Positions 18,477 through 27,538 of a stretch of DNA of 64,000 bases are shown piece by piece. The notes below the pieces were generated by a model that searched no databases, had not been told where the DNA came from, and was given only the letters and a program-made list of their open reading frames with translations. Source of the stretch: Pelagibius sp. CAU 1746 (GTDB taxonomy: Bacteria > Pseudomonadota > Alphaproteobacteria > Kiloniellales > Kiloniellaceae); contig NZ_JBDOQT010000001.1 in the NCBI RefSeq assembly GCF_039839785.1, forward strand, positions 2,976,001-3,040,000. Direction: 5' to 3'. Numbering within the stretch: the stretch's first letter is position 1; the number at the start of each line of letters is the position of its first letter. The translations under genes and the position numbers were made by a program.

Positions 18477-18794
18477 CCCCGGCGGGCTGTTTCCCGCCGC
18501 CGTGTCCGGTCCGGATGGACGGAAAAAAGTGCGGAGCCGCGCCCTTGGCGGGCTGGCTCCGGGGCAGCGGCGGAAAGCATGTTCGCTAACTACTTGTTTC
18601 CCGGAAAAGGGCGGGTTCCCCCTTTCGTTAATAAATTGTTGAGCCCTTCGAATTAGGCTCAAATTGTCCTGTTAGCCAAGGCTCGGAGCCAGGCCCTCCC
18701 GTATAGCTCAAATCCTGCGGTTTTTGTCATTGTGTGGGGGCGGGGCGTTTGACTAACATGGCGTAATGACAAACAAACGCCTAGTTGTAGCGGT
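18477..18794. other. clpP-clpX intergenic region
   Basis: A gap of 318 bases. Just past the clpP stop is a 7-bp hairpin (18480-18499) without a T-run, so a weak terminator at best. An AT-rich patch at 18625-18665 contains TTAA-N7-TTGA (18628-18642), a three-quarter match to a CtrA site that I do not rely on. An 8-bp inverted repeat precedes clpX. No gene is seen. Confidence 0.5.
18744..18781 (+). promoter_or_regulatory. inverted repeat in the clpX leader
   Basis: GGCGTTTG (18744-18751) and CAAACGCC (18774-18781) are perfect complements around a 22-base loop, ending 13 bases before the clpX ATG. The start has no clear Shine-Dalgarno, so this stem could shape initiation or be an operator. Confidence 0.4.
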
Positions 18795-20060
18795 ATGACA
18801 AAGTCCAGCGGCAGCGACTCCAAGAACACTCTCTACTGCTCCTTCTGCGGCAAGAGCCAGCACGAGGTGCGCAAGCTCATCGCCGGTCCGACGGTGTTCA
18901 TCTGCGATGAATGCGTCGAACTGTGCATGGACATCATCCGGGAAGAGCACAAGACCACTCTTGTGAAGTCGCGCGACGGCGTCCCGACGCCGCAGGACAT
19001 CTGTACCGTCCTCGACGACTACGTGATCGGCCAGGGGCATGCCAAGCGGGTGCTCTCCGTGGCCGTCCACAACCACTATAAACGCCTGGCGCACGGCGCC
19101 AAATCGGCCGACGTCGAGTTGGCGAAGTCGAATATCCTGCTGGTCGGCCCGACGGGCTGCGGCAAGACGCTGCTGGCCCAGACGCTGGCGCGCATTCTGG
19201 ACGTTCCCTTCACCATGGCCGATGCCACCACGCTGACCGAGGCAGGCTATGTCGGCGAGGACGTGGAGAACATCATCCTGAAGCTGCTGCAGTCCGCCGA
19301 CTATAACGTCGAGCGCGCGCAGCGCGGTATCGTCTACATCGACGAGGTCGACAAGATCAGCCGCAAGTCGGACAATCCCTCGATCACCCGTGACGTCTCG
19401 GGCGAGGGCGTGCAGCAGGCCCTGCTGAAGATCATGGAGGGCACGGTGGCCTCGGTCCCGCCGCAGGGCGGCCGCAAGCACCCGCAGCAGGAGTTCCTGC
19501 AGGTCGATACCACGAACATCCTCTTCATCTGCGGCGGTGCTTTCGCCGGCCTCGACAAGCTGATCGCGGGCCGCGGCAAGGGCACCTCTATCGGCTTCGG
19601 CGCCGACGTGCGCGGCCCGGACGACCGCCAGACCGGCGAGGTGCTGAAGGACGTGGAGCCGGAGGATCTGCTGAAGTTCGGCCTGATTCCCGAGTTCGTC
19701 GGCCGCCTGCCGGTGGTCGCGACCCTGGAGGATCTGGACGAGGGTGCCCTCATTGAGATCCTGACCCAGCCGAAGAACGCTCTGGTGAAGCAATACGAGC
19801 GTCTCTTCGAGATGGAAGACGTCCGCCTGGAGTTCACGGAAGACGCCTTGCGCGCGATTGCGGGCAAGGCCATTGCGCGTAAAACGGGGGCCCGCGGGCT
19901 GCGTTCCATCATGGAGAGCATCCTGCTGGACCCCATGTATGACCTGCCTGGTTTGGAGAATGTCGAGGAGATCGTCATCAACCGCGAGGTCGTCGATGGG
20001 CGCGCCAAACCCCTTTACATCTATACCGATCGTCGCGAAGACCTGGGAACGAGCGCTTAA
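18795..20060 (+). CDS. clpX: ClpXP ATPase subunit ClpX
   Basis: A 421-residue AAA+ unfoldase that feeds tagged proteins to ClpP. The N-terminal zinc domain binds through Cys15, Cys18, Cys37 and Cys40 (CSFC and CDEC). The Walker A motif is GPTGCGKT at 118-125, Walker B is [10 protein letters not shown], and the pore loop and sensor regions include [22 protein letters not shown] matches the ClpP-docking IGF loop. Length is standard. It is encoded 318 bases after clpP, so it may have its own promoter as well as read-through. Confidence 0.98.
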   Translation: MTKSSGSDSKNTLYCSFCGKSQHEVRKLIAGPTVFICDECVELCMDIIREEHKTTLVKSRDGVPTPQDICTVLDDYVIGQGHAKRVLSVAVHNHYKRLAHGAKSADVELAKSNILLVGPTGCGKTLLAQTLARILDVPFTMADATTLTEAGYVGEDVENIILKLLQSADYNVERAQRGIVYIDEVDKISRKSDNPSITRDVSGEGVQQALLKIMEGTVASVPPQGGRKHPQQEFLQVDTTNILFICGGAFAGLDKLIAGRGKGTSIGFGADVRGPDDRQTGEVLKDVEPEDLLKFGLIPEFVGRLPVVATLEDLDEGALIEILTQPKNALVKQYERLFEMEDVRLEFTEDALRAIAGKAIARKTGARGLRSIMESILLDPMYDLPGLENVEEIVINREVVDGRAKPLYIYTDRREDLGTSA

Positions 20061-20069
20061 GCGGTTGTT

Positions 20070-20088
20070 CTGCAATCATAGATTGCAG
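20070..20088. promoter_or_regulatory. perfect 8-bp inverted repeat after clpX
   Basis: CTGCAATC (20070-20077), three bases, then GATTGCAG (20081-20088). There is no T-run on either side, so it is not a classical terminator. It sits 10 bases after the clpX stop and upstream of the lon promoter region. Confidence 0.45.
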
Positions 20089-20102
20089 GTTATCCAGGTG
20101 GC

Positions 20103-20130
20103 CTTGAAGTCTGGGCGAGAATCTACAATT
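20103..20130 (+). promoter_or_regulatory. possible heat-shock (RpoH) promoter of lon
   Basis: CTTGAAG at 20103-20109 followed by CTACAATT at 20123-20130 recalls the CTTGAA/C-T-A-T pattern of RpoH promoters, with short spacing. lon is a known heat-shock gene in many proteobacteria. The match is imperfect. Confidence 0.35.
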
Positions 20131-20229
20131 TTTAAATACGAACCCGCTATTCTCGGGCGTCCTGTCTACGGGCGTGCGATGTTTCTCGCCTGCTTACGAT
20201 AAACGCCCCTCTGTTTCTCACGAGGTAAT

Positions 20230-22641
20230 ATGCTGGAACTTGCTCGCGGTAACCTCTTCCCGGTGCTGCCCCTGCGCGACATCGTGGTCTTCCCGCACAT
20301 GATCGTGCCGCTTTTCGTCGGTCGCGATAAGTCGGTGCGCGCGCTCGAAGACGTTATGAAGGACGACAAGCAGATTCTCCTGGTCACCCAGAAGAACGCG
20401 TCTCAGGACGATCCGACGCCGGCTGACATCTACTCCGTCGGGACCATTGGCACGGTGCTGCAGCTCTTGAAGCTGCCCGACGGGACCGTGAAGGTTCTGG
20501 TCGAGGGCGGCCAGCGCGCGCGCATCAGCAAGTACGCCGACACCGAAGAATTTTTCCAGGCCTACGCCGAGCCGATCGAGGACGATGCCGGAGACGACCG
20601 GGAACTCGACGCGCTGGCGCGCACCGTGGTCTCGCAGTTCGAACAGTACATCAAGCTGAACAAGAAGATCCCGCCGGAGGTACTGGTCTCGATCAACCAG
20701 ATCGACGACTTCTCCAAGCTGGCCGACACCGTCGCCTCGCACCTGGCGCTGAAGATTCCCGAGAAACAGGAACTGCTGGAAAGCGGAACCGTCAGTGACC
20801 GCCTGGAAAAGGTCTATGCCTTCATGGAAGGCGAGATCGGCGTGCTGCAAGTCGAAAAGCGCATCCGCAACCGCGTGAAGCGGCAGATGGAGAAGACCCA
20901 GCGCGAGTATTATCTGAACGAGCAGCTCAAGGCGATTCAGAAGGAACTGGGCGAGGGCGAGGACGGTCGCGACGAACTGGCTGAGCTGGAAGAGCGCATC
21001 AAGTCGACCAAGCTGACCAAGGAAGCCAGCGAGAAGGCCCTGGCGGAACTGAAGAAGCTGCGCTCCATGAGCCCGATGTCGGCCGAGGCCACCGTGGTGC
21101 GCAACTACCTCGACTGGATCCTCTCGATCCCCTGGAAGAAACGCACCAAGGTCAAGCGCGACATCAAGCATGCGCAGGAGATCCTGGATGCGGATCACTA
21201 TGGCCTGGAGAAGGTCAAGGAGCGCATTCTCGAATATCTCGCCGTGCAGCAGCGCATGAAGAAGGTCAAGGGCCCGATCCTCTGCCTCGTCGGCCCTCCG
21301 GGCGTCGGCAAGACCTCGCTCGGAAAGTCGATTGCCAAGGCGACCGGACGCAACTTCGTGCGCATGAGCCTGGGCGGCGTGCGTGACGAGGCCGAAGTGC
21401 GCGGCCATCGCCGTACCTACATCGGCTCGATGCCCGGCAAGGTCATTCAGTCGATGAAGAAGGCCAAGTCTTCGAACCCGCTGTTCCTGTTGGACGAGAT
21501 CGACAAGCTGGGCGCCGATTGGCGCGGCGATCCGTCCTCGGCGCTGCTCGAGGTTCTGGATCCGGAGCAGAACAGCAACTTCAACGACCACTATCTGGAA
21601 GTCGACTACGATCTTTCCGACGTGATGTTCGTGACCACGGCCAACACGCTGCGCATGCCCGGGCCTTTGCTCGACCGCATGGAGGTGATTCGCATCCCCG
21701 GCTATACCGAGGATGAAAAGGTGCAGATCGCTCAGCGTTATCTGATCCCCAAGCAGATGAAGGATCACGGCGTGAAGGAGAACGAGTGGTCTATCTCCGA
21801 GCAGGCGCTGCGCGACCTGATCCGCCTCTACACCCGCGAAGCCGGCGTGCGAAACCTGGAGCGGGAGATCGCCAATCTGGTGCGCAAGGCGGTGAAGGAA
21901 ATCGCCATCGGCAAGGCCGAGACGGTGAAGCTGGACCGCCGCAATCTCGACAAGTACGCCGGCGTTGCCCGCTACCGCTACGGCGAGGCGGAACTGGAGG
22001 ACATGGTCGGCGTTTCCACCGGGTTGGCATGGACCGAAGTCGGTGGCGAGATGCTGTCCATCGAAGCGGTGATGCTGCCGGGCAAGGGCAAGGTGACGTC
22101 CACCGGCAAACTGGGCGACGTCATGAAGGAGTCGATCCAGGCAGCGGAGTCCTTCGTGAAGAGCCGCGCCATAACCTATGGCATCAAGCCGACGCTCTTC
22201 GAGCGGCGTGACATACACGTCCACGTCCCTGAAGGCGCGACGCCGAAGGACGGTCCTTCGGCCGGTATCGCCATGGTGACGGCGATCGTTTCCGTGTTGA
22301 CCCAGAATCCCGTGCGCCGCGACGTGGCGATGACCGGCGAGGTGACGCTGCGCGGGCGCGTGCTGCCCATCGGCGGGCTCAAGGAAAAGCTTCTCGCGGC
22401 GCTGCGTGCCGGCATCAAGACGGTGCTGATTCCACAGGAGAACGAGAAGGACCTCGCCGACATTCCGGACAACGTGAAGCGCAAGATGGAAATCGTTCCT
22501 GTTTCCGATTGCGACGAAGTGTTGAAGCGGGCCTTGGTCAACGAACTGACTCCGATCGAGTGGAACGAATCGGACGAGGACGTGCAAGCGACTCGGGCGC
22601 CGCAAGGGGGTGATGCGCCGTCTGGCGTGCTCACCCACTAA
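20230..22641 (+). CDS. lon: ATP-dependent Lon protease
   Basis: An 803-residue LonA protease, hexameric and cytoplasmic, that degrades misfolded proteins and regulators (CcrM and others in alphaproteobacteria). The N-terminal LON domain begins LPLRDIVVFPHMIVPLFVGR. The coiled helical region (about 200-330) includes REYYLNEQLKAIQKELGE. The AAA+ module has Walker A GPPGVGKT and Walker B LFLLDEIDKLG. The protease domain has catalytic Ser677 in PKDGPSAGIA and Lys720 in GGLKEK. The length and the tail (QATRAPQGGDAPSG) are normal. A hairpin-type terminator follows the stop. Confidence 0.98.
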   Translation: MLELARGNLFPVLPLRDIVVFPHMIVPLFVGRDKSVRALEDVMKDDKQILLVTQKNASQDDPTPADIYSVGTIGTVLQLLKLPDGTVKVLVEGGQRARISKYADTEEFFQAYAEPIEDDAGDDRELDALARTVVSQFEQYIKLNKKIPPEVLVSINQIDDFSKLADTVASHLALKIPEKQELLESGTVSDRLEKVYAFMEGEIGVLQVEKRIRNRVKRQMEKTQREYYLNEQLKAIQKELGEGEDGRDELAELEERIKSTKLTKEASEKALAELKKLRSMSPMSAEATVVRNYLDWILSIPWKKRTKVKRDIKHAQEILDADHYGLEKVKERILEYLAVQQRMKKVKGPILCLVGPPGVGKTSLGKSIAKATGRNFVRMSLGGVRDEAEVRGHRRTYIGSMPGKVIQSMKKAKSSNPLFLLDEIDKLGADWRGDPSSALLEVLDPEQNSNFNDHYLEVDYDLSDVMFVTTANTLRMPGPLLDRMEVIRIPGYTEDEKVQIAQRYLIPKQMKDHGVKENEWSISEQALRDLIRLYTREAGVRNLEREIANLVRKAVKEIAIGKAETVKLDRRNLDKYAGVARYRYGEAELEDMVGVSTGLAWTEVGGEMLSIEAVMLPGKGKVTSTGKLGDVMKESIQAAESFVKSRAITYGIKPTLFERRDIHVHVPEGATPKDGPSAGIAMVTAIVSVLTQNPVRRDVAMTGEVTLRGRVLPIGGLKEKLLAALRAGIKTVLIPQENEKDLADIPDNVKRKMEIVPVSDCDEVLKRALVNELTPIEWNESDEDVQATRAPQGGDAPSGVLTH

Positions 22642-22680
22642 TCGGAAAGGGGTATTCTTCGATTCGTTTTGGGAATGCAG

Positions 22681-22722
22681 GGGTGCTTTAGCCTGAAATT
22701 GGCTAAAACCCTTGCTTTTCCG
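22681..22722 (+). terminator. terminator after lon
   Basis: The arms TTTAGCC (22687-22693) and GGCTAAA (22701-22707) are extended by GGGT/ACCC around a 2-base bulge, and are followed by TTGCTTTTCC. It lies 40 bases past the lon stop. Confidence 0.6.
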
Positions 22723-22733
22723 CCCTTCTCACG

Positions 22734-22763
22734 TTGACGCCCCTGAATGGCGCGATCTACAAT
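22734..22763 (+). promoter_or_regulatory. sigma-70 promoter of the HU gene
   Basis: TTGACG (22734-22739) and TACAAT (22758-22763) with an 18-base spacer, each five of six to consensus. It predicts a leader of about 65 bases before the GTG start of the HU gene. Confidence 0.65.
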
Positions 22764-22835
22764 TCGCACCTCCTCGGAGCGGTTCCTTTATCTCTCTGCA
22801 CATCCTATTCCCTACTGTTAGGAGGGGGGTTTAAC

Positions 22836-23108
22836 GTGAATAAAAATGATCTGGTAGCAGTTGTCGCTGACAAGACCGGTCTGTCGAAGGCCGATGCTAC
22901 GAAGGCCGTTGATGGCGTGTTCGACGCGATCACCGATTCCCTGAAGGCGGGGACCGAAGTGCGCCTCGTTGGCTTCGGTACTTTCAATGTCACCCGGCGT
23001 GCTGCTTCCGAAGGCCGCAATCCCCGCACGGGTGAGCGGATTCAGATCCCCGCGTCCAATCAACCGAAGTTCAAGGCGGGCAAAGGTCTCAAAGACGCCG
23101 TCAACTGA
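22836..23108 (+). CDS. hup: DNA-binding protein HU
   Basis: A 90-residue histone-like protein of the HU/IHF family that bends and compacts DNA as a dimer. The signature GFGTFNVTRRAASEGRNPRT spans the start of the beta-arm (about 46-65) with Pro in NPRTGE, and the family ending FKAGKGLKDAVN is intact. The frame is open upstream to 22734, but that part is leader. The start is GTG 22836, preceded by a very strong AGGAGGGGG at 22820-22828. Location next to lon and the single short form favour HU-beta over IHF. It has its own promoter and terminator, so it is monocistronic. Confidence 0.96.
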   Translation: MNKNDLVAVVADKTGLSKADATKAVDGVFDAITDSLKAGTEVRLVGFGTFNVTRRAASEGRNPRTGERIQIPASNQPKFKAGKGLKDAVN

Positions 23109-23131
23109 CGCCCGAAGCCTTCTGCTTCTCA

Positions 23132-23174
23132 GACCCGGCCGCCCCGTTGATTCGGAGGCGGCCGGTCCTATTTT
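23132..23174 (+). terminator. terminator of the HU gene
   Basis: GACC plus GGCCGCC (23132-23143, one bulged C) pairs with GGCGGCCGGTC (23157-23167), followed by CTATTTTC. It lies 24 bases past the stop. Confidence 0.75.
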
Positions 23175-23209
23175 CAGAAGACCGTGTTTTGGTGTAGATA
23201 GCTTTTACC

Positions 23210-23285
23210 GGGCGGTTAGCTCAGCTGGCAGAGCATCGCGTTTACACCGCGAGTGTCGGCGGTTCGATCCCGTCACCGCCCACCA
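23210..23285 (+). tRNA. tRNA-Val (TAC)
   Basis: A 76-base tRNA: acceptor GGGCGGT pairs with ACCGCCC, the anticodon loop TTTACAC holds TAC, the T-loop is GGTTCGATCC, and CCA is encoded at 23283-23285. Confidence 0.97.
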
Positions 23286-23685
23286 TTTCCTTGTTTGATT
23301 TTTCTCCGGCCGGCTCCGGGCTCTGCCTGGCGGCGGTGACGGAAGCGGGGCCCGCCTCAGGGCGCCGCAGAGCCTCGTGAGAGCAGAGGCAGCGGGAGAC
23401 CGCCCCGACGCCGACTCGCCCTCTTCAAGCCTCTCGGACGCCGCCGCGGAGCCCAGCGGCATCGGTCCCGGCACGGCGCTCTTTCCCCGGCTTTAAGATT
23501 TCCGTGGAATAGTGGCCGCGTGCCGCCTCTCGCGGCGTTTTCGGCCCCGGCGCGCCCGGCCGGCGGAAAGCGCGGGCTCCTGTGCCAGGCCAGGGGAGGG
23601 CCGAAGACGAAAAAAGCGGTCCCGAAGTCCTCGGCACCGCTTGACACCCTGGGGGCGGTGGAGTACATCACCGCCTCCCGGACAC
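23286..23685. other. gene-free gap between two tRNA genes
   Basis: About 400 GC-rich bases between tRNA-Val and tRNA-Asp. Overlapping open frames on both strands are of low-complexity Arg/Ala/Pro/Gly type and show no start signal or domain. I see no RNA gene here. Confidence 0.5.
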
Positions 23686-23762
<77 letters not shown>

Positions 23763-24163
23763 TTTCCCCTCTTGAAGACTTGGCTGAATTCAAGCCCTCC
23801 GGCAGCGCCGGGGGGATCGCTGCGTCATGCCGGCCATGACGCCGCGGCGCGGCGGGTGCGGGGGCCGGGCAGGCGCTCGCCGGTTCATCCCGCAGACCGG
23901 CGCTCTACCGCCGCGTCAGCCCGGCGCCGGAAGGGGCCGATTCTTCCCCTGGCAGCAATCATTTCAAGGGATTGGCGCTTTTCCGGCAATTCCTTCCGAT
24001 CTATATTCGGACCCGACGCGAAGCCGTTGGGTTGCCTGCGATGATTGACCTTGCAATGACGCATCCCTTGCGGCAGTAAACGCACGCCGGATTAACGTTT
24101 CTGGACAGTTGTCCAGGCCCGGCAAAACGACACGCCAAGAACGGCGGGTTAGGAGAGTGACGC
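23763..24163. other. upstream region of the nuo operon
   Basis: About 400 bases with no supported gene. It must hold the promoter of the 14-gene complex I operon. The only clear structure is the palindrome at 24101-24116. I could not find a -35/-10 pair of good quality. Confidence 0.5.
24101..24116. promoter_or_regulatory. operator-like palindrome before nuoA
   Basis: CTGGACA and TGTCCAG are perfect complements separated by two bases, 47 bases before the nuoA ATG. The symmetry and position suit a dimeric regulator near the transcription start; the regulator is unknown. Confidence 0.45.
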
Positions 24164-24529
24164 ATGGATGCCTTGTTGGCGGAATATTTGCCGATCCTGA
24201 TCTTCCTCGGCATTGCGGTCGGACTCTCGGTGGTCATCGTGGCCGCATCCTATATCGTCGCGCGCCAACGGCCCGACTCGGAGAAGGTCTCGGCCTACGA
24301 GTGCGGCTTCGAGGCCTTCGACGACGCGCGCAGCCGCTTTGACGTCCGCTTCTATCTGGTCGCCATCCTTTTCATCATCTTCGACCTGGAAGTCGCCTTC
24401 CTCTTCCCCTGGGCCGTGGCCCTGGGCGATATCGGCGTCTTCGGCTTCTGGTCGATGGTGATCTTCCTCGGAATTCTGACCGTCGGTTTCGTCTACGAAT
24501 GGAAGAAGGGGGCTCTCGAATGGGAGTAG
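24164..24529 (+). CDS. nuoA: NADH-quinone oxidoreductase subunit A
   Basis: A 121-residue inner-membrane subunit of complex I at the quinone-site end, homologous to mitochondrial ND3. Three membrane helices are visible (about 7-30, 62-85, 90-112). The conserved loop [18 protein letters not shown] carries the ECG cysteine, and [24 protein letters not shown] is the classic helix with its buried acids. It is first of fourteen nuo genes and overlaps nuoB by 10 bases. ATG 24164 follows GGAGAG at 24150-24155. Confidence 0.98.
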   Translation: MDALLAEYLPILIFLGIAVGLSVVIVAASYIVARQRPDSEKVSAYECGFEAFDDARSRFDVRFYLVAILFIIFDLEVAFLFPWAVALGDIGVFGFWSMVIFLGILTVGFVYEWKKGALEWE

Positions 24530-25068
24530 ACACGCTGCAGAAGGCCGGCGCGCCGTTGCCCCCGGGCGAACGGCAGGATGCGGTGTTGAGCCAAGTGGCC
24601 ACGGAGATTTCCGACAAGGGCTTCGTGGTCGCTCAGATGGACAAGCTCGCCGCCTGGGCCCAGTCCGGCTCGCTGTGGCCGATGACCTTCGGTCTGGCCT
24701 GCTGTGCCGTCGAGATGATGCACACAGCCTGCAGCCGTTACGACCTCGACCGTTTCGGCATGGTCTTCCGCCCCAGCCCGCGCCAGTCCGACGTGATGAT
24801 CGTCGCCGGCACGCTGACCAACAAGATGGCGCCGGCCCTGCGCAAGGTTTACGACCAGATGCCGGAGCCGCGCTGGGTCATCTCGATGGGATCCTGCGCC
24901 AACGGCGGCGGCTACTATCACTACTCCTATTCCGTCGTGCGCGGTTGCGACCGCGTGGTGCCGGTGGACATCTACGTTCCCGGCTGCCCGCCGACGGCGG
25001 AGGCGCTGCTCTACGGCGTGATCCAACTTCAAAAGAAGATCAAGCGGAGCGCGGCCCTTGCTCGTTGA
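24520..25068 (+). CDS. nuoB: NADH-quinone oxidoreductase subunit B
   Basis: A 182-residue peripheral-arm subunit (PSST) that binds iron-sulfur cluster N2, which hands electrons to quinone. The ligands are in [10 protein letters not shown] (adjacent Cys pair), [12 protein letters not shown] and [12 protein letters not shown]. The frame is open to an earlier ATG at 24499, inside nuoA; I choose ATG 24520 because GAAGAAGGGGG lies just before it. It overlaps nuoA by 10 bases and precedes nuoC by 39. Confidence 0.97.
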   Translation: MGVDTLQKAGAPLPPGERQDAVLSQVATEISDKGFVVAQMDKLAAWAQSGSLWPMTFGLACCAVEMMHTACSRYDLDRFGMVFRPSPRQSDVMIVAGTLTNKMAPALRKVYDQMPEPRWVISMGSCANGGGYYHYSYSVVRGCDRVVPVDIYVPGCPPTAEALLYGVIQLQKKIKRSAALAR

Positions 25069-25107
25069 TCGCTTGCTGTCTGTGGCACGGGAATAATCGG
25101 AAGTTCG

Positions 25108-25743
25108 ATGAACGAAGCGCTGCGAGACCTTGGCGACTTTCTCGACGCAGCGATCGGTGACGATCTGCTGGCAGTCGACATCGCCTATGACCAACTGAAC
25201 CTGCACATCAAACGGGACGCGGTCGTCAAAGTACTGACCTTCCTGCGCGACGACCAGAACTGTCAGTTCAAGCAACTGGTCGACGTGACGGCGGTGGACC
25301 GCCCGGACCAGGCCGAGCGTTTCGAGGTCGTCTACAACCTGTTGTCGCTGAAGCTGAACCAGCGCATCCGCGTGAAGTTGTCGACTGACGAGCGCACGGC
25401 AGTGACCTCGGTGTGCGGCGTCTTCTCCTCGGCCATCTGGCTGGAGCGCGAAGTCTGGGACATGTTCGGCGTCTTCTTCTCCGGCCATCCCGACCTGCGG
25501 CGCATTCTTACCGACTACGGTTTCGAGGGACATCCGCTGCGCAAGGACTTCCCGCTGACCGGTTTCAAGGAAGTGCGCTATGACGAAGAGCAGAAGCGGG
25601 TGGTCTACGAGCCGGTGAAGCTGCCCCAGGAATTCCGCCGCTTCGATTTCATGAGCCCCTGGGAGGGTATGCTGCGGCTGCCGGGCGACGAGAAGGCCGA
25701 GCCGGCGCCGAGCGAGACCAAGAGCGAGGGGAGTGGCGCCTGA
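25108..25743 (+). CDS. nuoC: NADH-quinone oxidoreductase subunit C
   Basis: A 211-residue 30-kDa subunit of the hydrophilic arm. The signature [21 protein letters not shown] and the block [40 protein letters not shown] around 105-150 are conserved in all NuoC proteins. NuoC and NuoD are separate here, as in mitochondria and other alphaproteobacteria, unlike the fused NuoCD of E. coli. The last 20 residues are a Glu/Ser-rich tail. Its stop shares one base with the nuoD start (TGATG). Confidence 0.98.
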   Translation: MNEALRDLGDFLDAAIGDDLLAVDIAYDQLNLHIKRDAVVKVLTFLRDDQNCQFKQLVDVTAVDRPDQAERFEVVYNLLSLKLNQRIRVKLSTDERTAVTSVCGVFSSAIWLEREVWDMFGVFFSGHPDLRRILTDYGFEGHPLRKDFPLTGFKEVRYDEEQKRVVYEPVKLPQEFRRFDFMSPWEGMLRLPGDEKAEPAPSETKSEGSGA

Positions 25744-26921
25744 TGCCCGAGGTACAGATCAAGCCGCTGACCCTAAACTTCGGTCCGCAGCATCCGGCCG
25801 CCCACGGCGTGCTGCGCCTGGTGCTGGAAATGGACGGCGAGGTGATCGAGCGTGCCGACCCGCACATCGGTCTGTTGCACCGGGGCACCGAGAAGCTCAT
25901 CGAGTACAAGACGTACCTGCAGGCGGTGCCTTATTTCGACCGCCTGGACTACGTGGCGCCGATGAACCAGGAGCATGCCTTCGCCCTGGCCGTGGAGCGC
26001 CTGCTCGGCATCGAGGTGCCCAAGCGCGGCCAGTACATCCGCGTGCTCTACTGCGAGATCGGGCGCATCCTCAATCACCTACTGAACATCACCACCTTCG
26101 CCATCGACGTCGGCGCCATGACGCCGATCCTCTGGGGCTTCGAGGAGCGCGAGAAGCTCATGGAGTTCTACGAGCGGGCCTGCGGCGCGCGGCTTCACGC
26201 CGCCTATTTCCGCCCCGGCGGTGTGCACCAGGACCTGCCGGCCGGGCTGCTGGACGATATCAAGACCTTCTGCGGAACCTTCCCCAAGGTCATCGACGAC
26301 ATGGAAGGCCTGCTGACCGAGAACCGCATCTTCCGCCAGCGCACCGTCGATATCGGCGTGATCAGCAAGGAAGAAGCCAACGACTGGGGCTTCTCCGGCC
26401 CCATGCTGCGCGGCTCCGGCGTGCCTTGGGATCTGCGCAAGTCGCAGCCATACGACTGCTACGAAGAGCTGGAATTCGACATTCCCGTCGGCAAGAACGG
26501 CGACTGCTTCGACCGCTATCTGGTGCGCATCGAGGAAATGCGCCAGAGCCTGCGCATCATGGAGCAGTGCATCGAGAAGATGCCGGGCGGTCCCGTGCAG
26601 GTCGCCGACCACAAGATCACGCCGCCCAAGCGCGGCGACATGAAACGCTCCATGGAAGCGCTGATCCACCACTTCAAACTCTATACCGAGGGCTACCACG
26701 TGCCGCCGGGCGACACCTACGCCGCGGTCGAGGCGCCCAAGGGCGAATTCGCGGTCTATCTGGTGGCCGACGGCGGCAACCGCCCCTACCGCTGCAAGAT
26801 CCGGGCGCCGGGCTTCGTTCACCTGGCGGCGATGGACTATATGTGCCGCGGCCATATGCTGGCCGACAGCGTCGCCATCCTCGGTTCCATGGATATCGTC
26901 TTCGGGGAAGTCGACCGATGA
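25743..26921 (+). CDS. nuoD: NADH-quinone oxidoreductase subunit D
   Basis: A 392-residue 49-kDa subunit that forms most of the quinone pocket with NuoB. Conserved stretches are [23 protein letters not shown] (quinone-site His in GPQHPA), [14 protein letters not shown], and the C-terminal [10 protein letters not shown]. Length matches alphaproteobacterial NuoD. It overlaps the next gene: its TGA at 26919-26921 shares ATGA with the nuoE start. Confidence 0.98.
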   Translation: MPEVQIKPLTLNFGPQHPAAHGVLRLVLEMDGEVIERADPHIGLLHRGTEKLIEYKTYLQAVPYFDRLDYVAPMNQEHAFALAVERLLGIEVPKRGQYIRVLYCEIGRILNHLLNITTFAIDVGAMTPILWGFEEREKLMEFYERACGARLHAAYFRPGGVHQDLPAGLLDDIKTFCGTFPKVIDDMEGLLTENRIFRQRTVDIGVISKEEANDWGFSGPMLRGSGVPWDLRKSQPYDCYEELEFDIPVGKNGDCFDRYLVRIEEMRQSLRIMEQCIEKMPGGPVQVADHKITPPKRGDMKRSMEALIHHFKLYTEGYHVPPGDTYAAVEAPKGEFAVYLVADGGNRPYRCKIRAPGFVHLAAMDYMCRGHMLADSVAILGSMDIVFGEVDR

Positions 26922-27538
26922 AGATCAGCAGTTATCCCGAACCCCAGAGCGAAGGCTTCAGCTTCTCCCCGGAGAACGCGGCGCGGGCCGAAACCATCTG
27001 CGCGCGCTACCCGGAAGATCGCCGGGCCAGCGCCACCATCGCGCTGCTCGACCTGGCGCAGCGCCAGAACGGCGGTTGGCTGTCTCGCGAGGCCATCGAG
27101 TTCGTCGCCGGCTACCTGGAAGTGGCGCCGATCCGCGTCTACGAGGTCGCGTCCTTCTATACGATGTTCAACCTGAAGCCGGTCGGGAAGCATTTCATCC
27201 AGGTCTGTCGCACCACGCCCTGTTGGCTGCGCGGCTCCGACGGCCTCACCAACGCCTGCAAGAAGAAGCTGGGTGTCGGTATCGGCGAGGTCACCGGGGA
27301 CGGCATGTTCAGCGTTGTCGAGGTAGAGTGCCTGGGCGCCTGCGCCAACGCGCCCATGGTGCAGATCAACGATCACTACTACGAAGACCTCACGCCCGAG
27401 CGCATGGAAGAGATCATCGACGAGCTGCGTGCCGGCGAGGAGGTCACGGTCGGCTCGCAGACCGGGCGGCTGTCCTCGGCACCGGAAGGCGGTCCGCAGA
27501 CGCTGCTGAAAGTCGTCGAGCCGGGGGAGGGCGATTAG
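26918..27538 (+). CDS. nuoE: NADH-quinone oxidoreductase subunit E
   Basis: A 206-residue 24-kDa subunit with the N1a [2Fe-2S] cluster. Four Cys ligands show as CRTTPC and CLGAC. The thioredoxin-like fold is preceded by a helical part with [16 protein letters not shown]. About 40 residues beyond the cluster domain ([18 protein letters not shown]) make it longer than the E. coli form, as in Paracoccus-type NuoE. The frame is open far upstream through nuoD, so the start is set by the 4-base overlap ATG 26918. Confidence 0.96.
   Translation: MKISSYPEPQSEGFSFSPENAARAETICARYPEDRRASATIALLDLAQRQNGGWLSREAIEFVAGYLEVAPIRVYEVASFYTMFNLKPVGKHFIQVCRTTPCWLRGSDGLTNACKKKLGVGIGEVTGDGMFSVVEVECLGACANAPMVQINDHYYEDLTPERMEEIIDELRAGEEVTVGSQTGRLSSAPEGGPQTLLKVVEPGEGD

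Noticed and set aside
18480-18499. GC hairpin after clpP as a terminator
   Set aside because: No T-run follows, so intrinsic termination is unlikely; kept only as a note in the gap description.
20218-22638. An 806-codon open frame antisense to lon, and similar long frames antisense to dnaE (48057-50795) and parE-region genes
   Set aside because: High-GC DNA with strong third-position GC bias leaves the antisense frame open. The translations are His/Arg/Leu/Gly-rich without any domain, and the sense genes are certain.
23286-23685. Searched for SRP RNA, tmRNA or other small RNA between the tRNA genes
   Set aside because: None of the conserved sequence cores I know is present.
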